In this document: positions 1 through 5,994 of the stretch, piece by piece
How the letters are laid out: every line of letters begins with the position of its first letter
How positions within the stretch are numbered: position 1 is the stretch's first letter
Assembly (NCBI GenBank): GCA_026461645.1
Contig: JAPJMP010000001.1
Coordinates: forward strand, 1 to 6,152
Origin: Burkholderiales bacterium
GTDB lineage: Bacteria; Pseudomonadota; Gammaproteobacteria; Burkholderiales; UBA11063
DNA: 6,152 nt
Direction of reading: 5' to 3'
Translations under genes and position numbers: made by a program
Notes under the pieces: model-generated
What the model was told of the DNA's origin: nothing
Seen by the model: the letters and a program-made list of their open reading frames with translations, nothing else
Database searches by the model: none

Positions 1-969
1 AGTCCAACTCCAGCTCCAACAACAACCCCTAGTCCAATTGGATTTGTATTTAGTCCATATAAAGATGTTGGTATCAATGCTGATTGGAATACATATACTA
101 TCTCAACTAAAGTTACTGGTACAACTAATGTTGTTCCACTATTAAGCGTTCTACCAAGTAATTTATCAACAATTACGTGGAGTTTTGCTACTGGAGAATG
201 TGGAGCAGAAAAATGGGCAGGCATTACAGCGGCTCAAATTGAACCGAATGTGGCTCAATTTGCTAATGCAAATAAGAACTACATTTTATCTACTGGGGGA
301 GCTGGTGGTACATTTACTTGCTCTACTAATGCAGGAATGGATGCATTTATCAATAGATATATGTCTAAAAATTTAGTGGGAATTGATTTTGATATTGAAG
401 CAGGTCAATCGAATGCTGAAATTGACGCTTTAATCAAACAAATTGCATATGCTCAAAGCAAGTATCCTAATTTACGCTTTAGTTTTACTTTAGCTACTTT
501 AGCTGATTCAAGCGGTACTTATGGTAGTTTGAATTCAATAGGGCAATATGTAGTAAATAAAGCCTTAGCCGCTAATCTTAAATTTTATGTAAATTTAATG
601 GTTATGGATTATGGCTCAGCTACATCAAGTGTATGTTATGTTACCAATGGAGCTTGTGATATGGCACAATCTGCAATTCAAGCGGTAACTAATTTTGAGC
701 ACAACTATCCTCAGATTAAACCAGCTTACATTGAGGTTACTCCGATGATAGGTGATAATGATGTTCAAGGTGAAACATTCACAATGGCTAATGCACAAAC
801 TTTGGCTAATTATGTGATAACCAATGGACTAGGTGGTTTCCACATTTGGTCGCTTGATAGAGACACGTCATGCCCTGCATCGCAAAAATATGTCTCTATT
901 ACTTGCAATAGAGCGCCAAATGCATCAGTACTTGGTTTTACAACTCTTTTGAGTAATACTTTTAACTAA
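1..969 (+). CDS. GH18 chitinase, C-terminal catalytic part (5' end outside window)
   Basis: The frame is open from base 1 to the TAA at 967-969 and gives 322 residues with no start inside the window; the GTG at 250 is internal. Numbering from the first residue seen, residues 1-12 are a Pro/Thr/Ser linker, so a signal peptide and probably a carbohydrate-binding or other domain lie upstream. The rest is a GH18 barrel: STGGAGG (97-103) matches the beta-3 SxGG motif, GIDFDIE (127-133) is the beta-4 catalytic motif with E133 as proton donor and D129 and D131 behind it, LMVMDYG (199-205) matches the beta-6 motif, and HIWSLDRD (281-288) holds the beta-8 Trp. The short barrel and motif wording resemble the Pyrococcus ChiA-like subgroup. 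GH18 enzymes hydrolyse beta-1,4-GlcNAc polymers by substrate-assisted catalysis. The first Asp of the classical DxxDxDxE signature is Val here. Six cysteines fit an exported protein. The family call is firm; exact substrate is unknown. Confidence 0.93.
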   Translation, partial: SPTPAPTTTPSPIGFVFSPYKDVGINADWNTYTISTKVTGTTNVVPLLSVLPSNLSTITWSFATGECGAEKWAGITAAQIEPNVAQFANANKNYILSTGGAGGTFTCSTNAGMDAFINRYMSKNLVGIDFDIEAGQSNAEIDALIKQIAYAQSKYPNLRFSFTLATLADSSGTYGSLNSIGQYVVNKALAANLKFYVNLMVMDYGSATSSVCYVTNGACDMAQSAIQAVTNFEHNYPQIKPAYIEVTPMIGDNDVQGETFTMANAQTLANYVITNGLGGFHIWSLDRDTSCPASQKYVSITCNRAPNASVLGFTTLLSNTFN

Positions 970-985
970 ATTTATTAAATAATAA

Positions 986-1017
986 TATAAATGCCCCTAA
1001 TTTTAGGGGTATTTATA
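986..1017. terminator. Bidirectional stem-loop terminator after the chitinase gene
   Basis: A 15-bp stem pairs 986-1000 with 1003-1017 around a nominal 2-nt loop, so in practice the innermost A-T pairs probably open into the loop. The core is cccctaa against ttagggg, flanked by A/T pairs with one G-T wobble. The stem lies 16 nt after the chitinase stop. The A-rich and T-rich flanks allow termination in both directions, which suits the convergent genes on either side. Confidence 0.8.
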
Positions 1018-1033
1018 ATTAAATCTTAAAACT

Positions 1034-1065
1034 AAGCCAGTATTAATTCTAAATTTTACTGGCTT
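1034..1065 (-). terminator. Stem-loop terminator of the mltB/FAD-oxidoreductase operon
   Basis: A perfect 9-bp stem pairs aagccagta (1034-1042) with tactggctt (1057-1065) around a 14-nt loop that can itself form a small AT hairpin. Read on the minus strand it starts 3 nt after the oxidoreductase stop codon and is followed by a T-containing stretch (ttagtttt), as expected for an intrinsic terminator of the leftward operon. Confidence 0.72.
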
Positions 1066-1068
1066 TAT

Positions 1069-2670
1069 TTATTGTTGATTCATATTTAGTGCAACTACCT
1101 CTGCAACCTCAATTCCATCAATTGCAGCTGACATTATACCTCCTGCATAGCCGGCTCCCTCACCAGCTGGATATAACCCTTTAATATTCAAGCTTTCAAA
1201 TTTGCCGTTGCGAGTAATTCTAATAGGCGAAGAAGTTCTTGTTTCGACACCAGTTAAAATCGCATCATGCATTGCATAGCCATTAATTTGTTGCTCAAAT
1301 TTAGGAATGGCTTCTTTAATTGCAGTTGCTACATAATTAGGAAACAAAGAATTTAGGTTTGTTAAATGCACTCCCGGCTTATATGATGGATTAACACTGC
1401 CTAATTGCGTTGATATAGTATTTGCTATAAAATCACCGAGCAATTGCGCCGGAGCATTATAATTACCACCTCCTGCTATAAATGCTTTTTTTTCAAACTC
1501 ACGTTGAAAAGTAATTCCGGATAAAACATTTCCTGGGTAATCACTCGGTGAGACACTCACAACTATTCCACTATTTGCATTTCTCTCATTTCTTGAGTAT
1601 TGGCTCATTCCATTGGTAACCACCATATTAGCTTCCGATGCCGCAGCTACAACTGTACCACCAGGACACATACAAAAACTATAAACAGTTCTACCATTAG
1701 AGCAATGATGAACTAATTTGTAATCAGCAGCTCCAATTAATGGATTATTTGCATGTTGCCCTAAACGCGATTGATTAATTAATGACTGTGGATGTTCAAT
1801 TCTAAAACCAACTGAAAATGGTTTGGCTTCCAGAAATACTTTTTTATTGTAAAGTAATTCAAAAGTATCTCGTGCACTATGCCCAACAGCCATAATCACA
1901 TAATTACTTAATACTTCTTCTCCATCTTCGAGCACTACCCCTTGAATAGCATTATCCTTAATGATTAGATCAACAACTTTGCTTTCAAATTTAATTTCAC
2001 CACCTAATTGCTGTATTGTTTGACGCATTTTTTCTATCATTGACACTAATCTAAAGGTGCCAATATGAGGCTTGCTAATATAAAGAATTTCTTCTGGTGC
2101 ACCAGCTTTAACAAATTCGGCTAAGACTTTTCTGCTGTAGAATTTTGGATCTTTTACTCGGCTATATAACTTTCCATCAGAAAATGTTCCAGCTCCACCT
2201 TCGCCAAATTGAACATTTGAATTAATATTGAGAATACTTTTACGCCAAAAGCCCCAAGTGTCTTTAGTTCTTTCACGCACAGACTTACCACGCTCAAGAA
2301 TAATTGGTCTAAACCCCATTTGCGCCAGAATTAACGCAGCAAATAATCCACATGGTCCAAAACCAATAATTATTGGTCTAGTTTTAAGGTGTGTTGATGC
2401 CTGAGTAACAAATTTGTAATCCCTATTTGGCGCTACAGAGATTTTATTGTTTCTTGAATTTTTTTGTAAAATTACTTTTTCTTGAGTCAATAATACTTCT
2501 ACTGTATAAATTAAAAGAATTTTAGTCGGATTTCTGGAATCATAAGCGCGGCGAATAATTTCATATTTAATTAAATCTAAAGGCTTAATTCCAAGTGTTT
2601 TAATTATTTGATTTATTAGATCAATTTCTTTATGATCCAAAGGTAATTTTAATTCAGTAATTTGCAACAC
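1069..2670 (-). CDS. FAD-dependent oxidoreductase, COG2509 family
   Basis: A 533-residue flavoprotein of the uncharacterised COG2509 FAD-dependent dehydrogenase group. The N-terminal about 90 residues (MLQITELKLPLDH, then RRAYDSR at 40-46) match the small lead domain typical of this family. The Rossmann dinucleotide motif follows at IIGFGPCG (101-108), with the acidic ribose-binding E126 at the end of beta-2. A family-specific segment FGEGGAGTFSDGKL lies at 155-168, CMCPGG at 333-338, GVETRTSSPIRI at 474-485, and a C-terminal FAD-contacting stretch at 499-520 (LYPAGEGAGYAGG, then a helix). Length is normal. The start is GTG followed at once by TTG; it is chosen because MLxITELKLPLDH is the usual family N-terminus. 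The Shine-Dalgarno is weak (GTGAG lies inside the end of mltB), and the gap to mltB is 5 nt, suggesting translational coupling and one transcript. Substrate and physiological role are not known for this family. The protein is probably cytosolic, since no signal peptide is visible. Confidence 0.9.
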   Translation of the reverse strand: MLQITELKLPLDHKEIDLINQIIKTLGIKPLDLIKYEIIRRAYDSRNPTKILLIYTVEVLLTQEKVILQKNSRNNKISVAPNRDYKFVTQASTHLKTRPIIIGFGPCGLFAALILAQMGFRPIILERGKSVRERTKDTWGFWRKSILNINSNVQFGEGGAGTFSDGKLYSRVKDPKFYSRKVLAEFVKAGAPEEILYISKPHIGTFRLVSMIEKMRQTIQQLGGEIKFESKVVDLIIKDNAIQGVVLEDGEEVLSNYVIMAVGHSARDTFELLYNKKVFLEAKPFSVGFRIEHPQSLINQSRLGQHANNPLIGAADYKLVHHCSNGRTVYSFCMCPGGTVVAAASEANMVVTNGMSQYSRNERNANSGIVVSVSPSDYPGNVLSGITFQREFEKKAFIAGGGNYNAPAQLLGDFIANTISTQLGSVNPSYKPGVHLTNLNSLFPNYVATAIKEAIPKFEQQINGYAMHDAILTGVETRTSSPIRITRNGKFESLNIKGLYPAGEGAGYAGGIMSAAIDGIEVAEVVALNMNQQ

Positions 2671-2675
2671 AGTTA

Positions 2676-3698
2676 TTACTCACAGCCATAATTTGCTACA
2701 TTTTTAGCAACTGCTTCACCCAATTGATTAACTACCATAGCATATTTTAGACTATGATTATAAGTATATATTATGTAAAAATTATGAAAAGCAAGCCACG
2801 AGTATTTTCTTTTAGGATTTTTGAAAGTAATTAATTCTGCAGGTACAGTATTTGCAACAGCATAATTAGTTTTAACACCATTTTCTCTCCATTGATAAAC
2901 TTTATGCTTTAACTCATTGCTATCACAAAAAATTTTGTTACATGATTTATAGTCGTGTTTAACTGTCATCGTTACCATTTCACCCCGCTTCCAACCATGC
3001 TGTTTTAGATAATTTGCCACACTCATGATAGCATCATCTTGATTTAACAAATCAGGATAACGCCCCTTTTGTGTAGTTACTGCATAATCTATATAGGCAC
3101 TTGGCATAAATTGCCCAAGGCCGTAACCACCGTCAATTGATCCAATTAGTTTTTCAGGATTGATATTATACATATAACATAATTTTAAATATTTAGCGAG
3201 TTCATTTTGCCAATAATCGATTTTACGTGGAGAATTAAAAGCTAAAGTAGTCAAAGTATCTAAAACTCTATATTTACCAGTAAATGAACCAAATGAAGTT
3301 TCTACTCCAATTACCCCCACAACAACAGAAGCAGGCACACCAAAATCTTCTTCAGCTTGATTCAAGGTATCCAAATTATTACACATAAAGTTGACACCGC
3401 GCTTAATATTTGCTGTATTAATAAATTGTTTTTTATATTGCTCCCAACTCTTACCCTTATAGTTAACAGGAGCATTCATTATGTCCTCTTGCATTTTATA
3501 AGTGCTATATTGAAAAACACTATGTTTAAGAGTTTTTTTAATAAAATCAACTGGAATATTATATTGTTTAGCATAGACATTAATAAATTGCTGCTCTTGA
3601 TCTGAGCTAAATGCTGGTTGAATAGCATTCGCTATATTCATACAAAATAAAGCAAAGCTTAAAACTAACACCACAAAACTCAAATATTTCTTTATCAT
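2676..3698 (-). CDS. mltB: Lytic murein transglycosylase B
   Basis: A 340-residue periplasmic peptidoglycan hydrolase of the MltB/Slt35 type, which cleaves the MurNAc-GlcNAc bond to form 1,6-anhydro-MurNAc ends. Residues 1-25 form a Sec signal peptide (KK, hydrophobic core, ANA at 23-25 as probable cleavage site). Cys19 is not in a lipobox (Phe precedes it), so unlike E. coli MltB it is probably a soluble periplasmic form. The catalytic motif VIGVETSFG (129-137) carries the predicted acid E133. GGYGLGQFMPSAY (190-202) and DAIMSVANYLKQHGW (222-236) are the expected core motifs, and IYTYNHSLKYAMVVNQLGEA (310-329) is the conserved C-terminal block. The segment after YAV at 204-206 (TTQKGRYPDLLN) lacks the Asp-rich EF-hand-like loop seen in Slt35. 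The start ATG has a G-rich Shine-Dalgarno (ggggg) 4 nt upstream. It is the first gene of a minus-strand pair with the FAD oxidoreductase. Confidence 0.92.
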   Translation of the reverse strand: MIKKYLSFVVLVLSFALFCMNIANAIQPAFSSDQEQQFINVYAKQYNIPVDFIKKTLKHSVFQYSTYKMQEDIMNAPVNYKGKSWEQYKKQFINTANIKRGVNFMCNNLDTLNQAEEDFGVPASVVVGVIGVETSFGSFTGKYRVLDTLTTLAFNSPRKIDYWQNELAKYLKLCYMYNINPEKLIGSIDGGYGLGQFMPSAYIDYAVTTQKGRYPDLLNQDDAIMSVANYLKQHGWKRGEMVTMTVKHDYKSCNKIFCDSNELKHKVYQWRENGVKTNYAVANTVPAELITFKNPKRKYSWLAFHNFYIIYTYNHSLKYAMVVNQLGEAVAKNVANYGCE

Positions 3699-3748
3699 TA
3701 TACCCCCATCAATTACTAAAAAACTTTAACCCCTTTTTTATTAACGTT

Positions 3749-3757
3749 ATTATAGCA
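3749..3757 (-). promoter_or_regulatory. Extended -10 promoter for mltB operon
   Basis: On the minus strand the sequence reads TGCTATAAT: a perfect TATAAT (3754 down to 3749) preceded by the TGn extension. The -35 region is weak (about 3 of 6 matches at 17-18 bp spacing), as is usual for extended -10 promoters. The predicted transcript start is near 3742, giving a leader of about 40 nt before the mltB ATG, too short for a riboswitch. Confidence 0.65.
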
Positions 3758-3821
3758 TAACACTTCATTTATATTCAGATGCTATGTGATTAAAATAATT
3801 ATAATGTAATATAATAATGTA

Positions 3822-3830
3822 TGATAGAAT
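3822..3830 (+). promoter_or_regulatory. Possible promoter -10 for the ATP-grasp gene
   Basis: TGATAGAAT reads as an extended -10 (TGn plus TAGAAT, 5 of 6) about 80 nt before the start at 3910; TATGAT at 3820-3825 overlaps it as an alternative. No good -35 is visible. In sequence this AT-rich, such matches arise by chance often, so the call is weak. It would make the region divergent with the mltB promoter about 65 bp away. Confidence 0.3.
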
Positions 3831-3909
3831 ACGTTTCTTAACGCCAAACTTTTGAATATTTCAGATATAAAAATTCAATTAAAATTAATTTCAATATTAA
3901 AGGAACAGT

Positions 3910-4494
3910 ATGAATATTTTATTAGTTAATCCCTTTTCTTCAACTAAATATTTAAGCGATTTTTTTAAATCAACTGAACATAAAACAATTGCATTATATA
4001 CTACCGAGGCTAATGAAATTACCGAATATTTCAGACCTGATCCTAGTTACTTTGATAAACAAATTTTTATTAATTTAAACGATAATGATAATATTGAAGA
4101 AATACTTAAACCATATGCTATTGATTTTGTTATAAACGGGACCGAAAACTATACACATATAACAGATATAATCGCTAATAAATTAACACCTAATTATGCA
4201 AATGATTCTAAAACATCAATTTTAAGAATGGATAAGTTTCAAATGCATCAACATTTAGCTAAGTCAAACCTAAACTATATTAAACAGTATATTTTTAATT
4301 ATAATGAAGATAATCTTGAAGATTTCAAATTGACACATGATATTACTTTTCCGTGTTTTTTAAAACCTTTATATGGGTTGGCTTCATATTTTATTTCAAA
4401 AATTAATTCTTTTGAAGAATTACAACAAAAATTAGATTTATTTGCTCATAAAAAAGCAAATGCAATTTCCACAGCCCCATACTATAACAACTAG
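3910..4494 (+). CDS. N-terminal half of an ATP-grasp protein, probably truncated
   Basis: The 194-residue product has the pre-ATP-grasp and first ATP-grasp subdomain layout. Residues 1-30 form a Rossmann-like beta-alpha-beta start (MNILLVNPFS). VINGTENYTHITDIIANKL (74-92) resembles the pre-ATP-grasp end, RMDKFQMHQHLAKSNLN (106-122) the R-DK-x-M-x-x-x-L helix, and FPCFLKPLYGLASYFI (147-162) the ATP-binding Lys (K152) strand and glycine loop. EELQQKL (169-175) fits the following helix. The sequence then ends, after an unremarkable tail, at TAG. Family members normally run to about 300-450 residues; the second subdomain with the Glu/Asn magnesium ligands is absent, so ligase activity is not expected. 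The start is well supported by a Shine-Dalgarno AAAGGA 5 nt upstream. Neither other forward frame after 4440 continues the domain recognisably. It may be a decayed gene or a small non-catalytic protein. The substrate of the parent family cannot be named. Confidence 0.62.
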   Translation: MNILLVNPFSSTKYLSDFFKSTEHKTIALYTTEANEITEYFRPDPSYFDKQIFINLNDNDNIEEILKPYAIDFVINGTENYTHITDIIANKLTPNYANDSKTSILRMDKFQMHQHLAKSNLNYIKQYIFNYNEDNLEDFKLTHDITFPCFLKPLYGLASYFISKINSFEELQQKLDLFAHKKANAISTAPYYNN

Positions 4495-4764
4495 GTTTAT
4501 TTATAGTTATAATGTTTAAAAAGTATGTCATGATAATAATGGATTAATGACTATCATTTGTATTCTTAGAAGCAATACTAACTAAAATTCATATTAAGTT
4601 AATAGTAAATTTCTTAAAAATCAATATAGCCACACTATTTTTGACACTATTGTTGTTATTTCTTATGTTTTTCCTTACAAAATTTGTATTTAAAATTCCA
4701 TTCTACATCTTGGCAATTAATGCTAAAATGTTATAGTTACATAATTTTGGGATAATTTTGAAAT
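4495..4764 (+). other. Intergenic region without a convincing gene
   Basis: These 270 bases follow the half-length ATP-grasp gene. They are very AT-rich, show no GC-stem terminator, and hold no ORF with a usual start and Shine-Dalgarno on either strand. One forward frame is open from 4551 to the TAG at 4734-4736 and would encode a strongly hydrophobic stretch (for example ATLFLTLLLLFLMFF), but its only ATG (4665) lies late and has no ribosome binding site. It may be chance in AT-rich DNA or a remnant of a membrane protein gene. The last 55 bases carry the promoter of the mgtC operon. Confidence 0.55.
4710..4737 (+). promoter_or_regulatory. Sigma70-like promoter of the mgtC operon
   Basis: TTGGCA (4710-4715, 5 of 6 to TTGACA) and TATAGT (4732-4737, 5 of 6 to TATAAT) are separated by 16 bp, placing the transcript start near 4744 and leaving a leader of about 20 nt. 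An overlapping alternative is the extended -10 TGCTAAAAT at 4721-4729. The short leader argues against a long regulatory leader like that of Salmonella mgtCBR. Confidence 0.55.
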
Positions 4765-5313
4765 ATGCAAGGCATTCAAATACTGCAATTAACTCTGGCC
4801 GCAATTCTAGGCATAACTATTGGATTTGAAAGGCAACTACATGGCTCTCCAGTAGGTGTTAGAACTTATGCTTTAGTTTGCATGGGATCATGCCTTTTTG
4901 GTTTAATTTCAATATATGCTCATGGTAGTGCAATCTATGATGGTAAGACTTCAGTGGATCCAACACGTATATCTGCTCAGGTAGTTAGTGGTATTGGTTT
5001 TTTGGGTGCTGGAATTATTTTTAAAGAAAATAATCGCATCAAAGGAATCACAACTGCTGCAAATATATGGTTTGCTGCCGCCATTGGTTTGGCTGTAGCT
5101 TATTCTATGTATTTAGTTGCAATCTTTACCAGTATTGTAGCTGTAATGCTTTTATCACTTAATCATTTTAAGTTTTTTATTCATTTAAATGTTTTATTAT
5201 CTTATAGAGAAAAAAAATTCTTTAACCGCGTTCAACAATATTTTAGAAACAAATTTAAAAACCCAAATTCAAAAAATAATAATTTACCCAATGAAGGAGA
5301 TATAAATGACTAA
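4765..5313 (+). CDS. MgtC/SapB family inner-membrane protein, short form
   Basis: A 182-residue membrane protein with the MgtC/SapB domain. Conserved blocks in order: GFERQLHGSPVGVRTYALV (20-38), GSCLF (41-45), DPTRISAQVVSGIGFLGAG (65-83), GITTAANIWFAAAIGLA (94-110). About five membrane segments can be placed near 4-20, 34-52, 73-87, 99-114 and 116-131. After residue 135 the chain turns basic and Asn/Lys-rich and ends without the ACT-like cytoplasmic domain found in Salmonella MgtC (about 230 residues), so this is the minimal-domain form common outside virulence loci. The position of the functionally important Asn in Salmonella MgtC (GLNTAA, from memory) is Thr96 here, as in many general SapB-type homologues. 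MgtC proteins are linked to growth in low magnesium, intramacrophage survival and modulation of F-type ATP synthase; which applies here is unknown. A GGGAT Shine-Dalgarno lies 11 nt before ATG. The gene is the first of a three-gene operon and overlaps gst by 8 nt. Confidence 0.9.
   Translation: MQGIQILQLTLAAILGITIGFERQLHGSPVGVRTYALVCMGSCLFGLISIYAHGSAIYDGKTSVDPTRISAQVVSGIGFLGAGIIFKENNRIKGITTAANIWFAAAIGLAVAYSMYLVAIFTSIVAVMLLSLNHFKFFIHLNVLLSYREKKFFNRVQQYFRNKFKNPNSKNNNLPNEGDIND
5295..5300 (+). promoter_or_regulatory. Strong ribosome binding site for gst inside the mgtC 3' end
   Basis: AGGAGA lies 5 nt before the ATG at 5306, within the last codons of the mgtC-like gene, whose TAA is at 5311-5313. 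It is the best Shine-Dalgarno in the window and fixes the start of the overlapping downstream gene. Confidence 0.85.
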
Positions 5314-5980
5314 TCAACCTACTTTATTTATAATACCGGGAGCTTGTGCATTTGGTTCACTTGCAACATTAGATTGGTTAAAAGTGCCATATAAGGTTGG
5401 TATAACAACTCCAGAAATTCGGTCGAGTAATTTCTTTAAACAAATTAACCCGACCGGAAAAGTGGGAGCATTAATCGATGGCAAATTAACAATTGCTGAA
5501 AATAGTGCCATATTACTTTATTTATTGGATAAATATAGTGATAAATTTCCTATACAAAAAACTGGTACAGCACAGCGAGCACAAACTTATCAATGGCTAT
5601 CATTTTTATCCTCAGAATTACATAACGCATTTAGTTTAAATTTACATGCACAAAGATTCGTTAGTGAAACAGAACTACAACAATTTAAAACCGTTACTTT
5701 AAATTTACTATATACTAAACTCAATATTATCGATCAACATTTAAAATCCAATAATGGTTACTTTATTTCTGATGTGGTTACAATTGTTGATGTTCAAGCC
5801 TTTGGCTTATTAAGATGGAGTAAAAGAATTAGTGCTATAGAATTGAATAAGTTTCCCCATATTGAAAAGTTTCTCAATCAAATTCAGCAGTTACCAGAGG
5901 TACATAATGCTTATGCCATTGAAGAACAAAAAGTAAATAATTTGAAAAATAGTAATTTTGCTGGCTATTATAGTTTTTAA
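5306..5980 (+). CDS. Glutathione S-transferase, beta-class-like
   Basis: A 224-residue cytosolic GST of normal length. The thioredoxin-fold N-terminal domain spans about 5-80: PGACAFGS (11-18) matches the beta-class PGACSLxP motif, with Cys14 in the place of the catalytic Cys. NPTGKVGAL (48-56) carries the cis-Pro glutathione-binding loop (the usual Val-Pro is Val-Gly here), and ENSAILLYLLDKY (65-77) supplies Glu65 and Ser67 for the gamma-glutamyl group. The all-helical C-terminal domain begins near 90; SELHNAF (103-109) corresponds to the beta-class SELHKxF segment with His106, and ISDVVTIVDVQAFGLLRW (154-171) matches the N-capping and hydrophobic staple region (usually S-x-x-D). Members conjugate or reduce with glutathione in detoxification and redox defence; the substrate cannot be told from sequence. 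Translation is probably coupled to the overlapping mgtC-like gene. The usual proline after the cis-Pro-loop valine (VPAL) being Gly is the one clear oddity. Confidence 0.9.
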   Translation: MTNQPTLFIIPGACAFGSLATLDWLKVPYKVGITTPEIRSSNFFKQINPTGKVGALIDGKLTIAENSAILLYLLDKYSDKFPIQKTGTAQRAQTYQWLSFLSSELHNAFSLNLHAQRFVSETELQQFKTVTLNLLYTKLNIIDQHLKSNNGYFISDVVTIVDVQAFGLLRWSKRISAIELNKFPHIEKFLNQIQQLPEVHNAYAIEEQKVNNLKNSNFAGYYSF

Positions 5981-5994
5981 CATAAGGTGTATTT

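Noticed and set aside
185..376. 63-codon forward ORF overlapping the chitinase gene
   Set aside because: It lies in another frame inside well-conserved GH18 sequence and has no ribosome binding site or family resemblance.
250..969. Chitinase starting at GTG 250
   Set aside because: The same frame is open to base 1 and the upstream residues form the start of the GH18 barrel and a Pro/Thr linker, so this GTG is internal.
3357..3605. 82-codon forward ORF opposite mltB
   Set aside because: It is antisense to conserved mltB sequence, low in complexity (Ile/Leu/Asn-rich), and has no supporting signals.
4529..4558. Possible Fur-box-like palindrome (ATGATA ... TATCAT) after the ATP-grasp gene
   Set aside because: Only the 6-bp ends pair; the centre does not match the 19-bp Fur consensus (about 8 of 19), and it lies far from a good promoter.
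4699..4764. Magnesium-sensing leader or riboswitch upstream of the mgtC-like gene
   Set aside because: The predicted transcript leader is only about 20 nt and no stable hairpins or leader peptide are visible.
5210..5217. Run of eight A in the mgtC-like gene as a slippage or phase-variation site
   Set aside because: The in-frame product is complete for the conserved domain, the -1 frame stops within a few codons, and the +1 frame (open to 5305) encodes nothing recognisable; A runs are expected at this base composition.
5314..5511. 65-codon reverse ORF opposite gst
   Set aside because: It is the antisense shadow of the conserved GST thioredoxin-fold domain.
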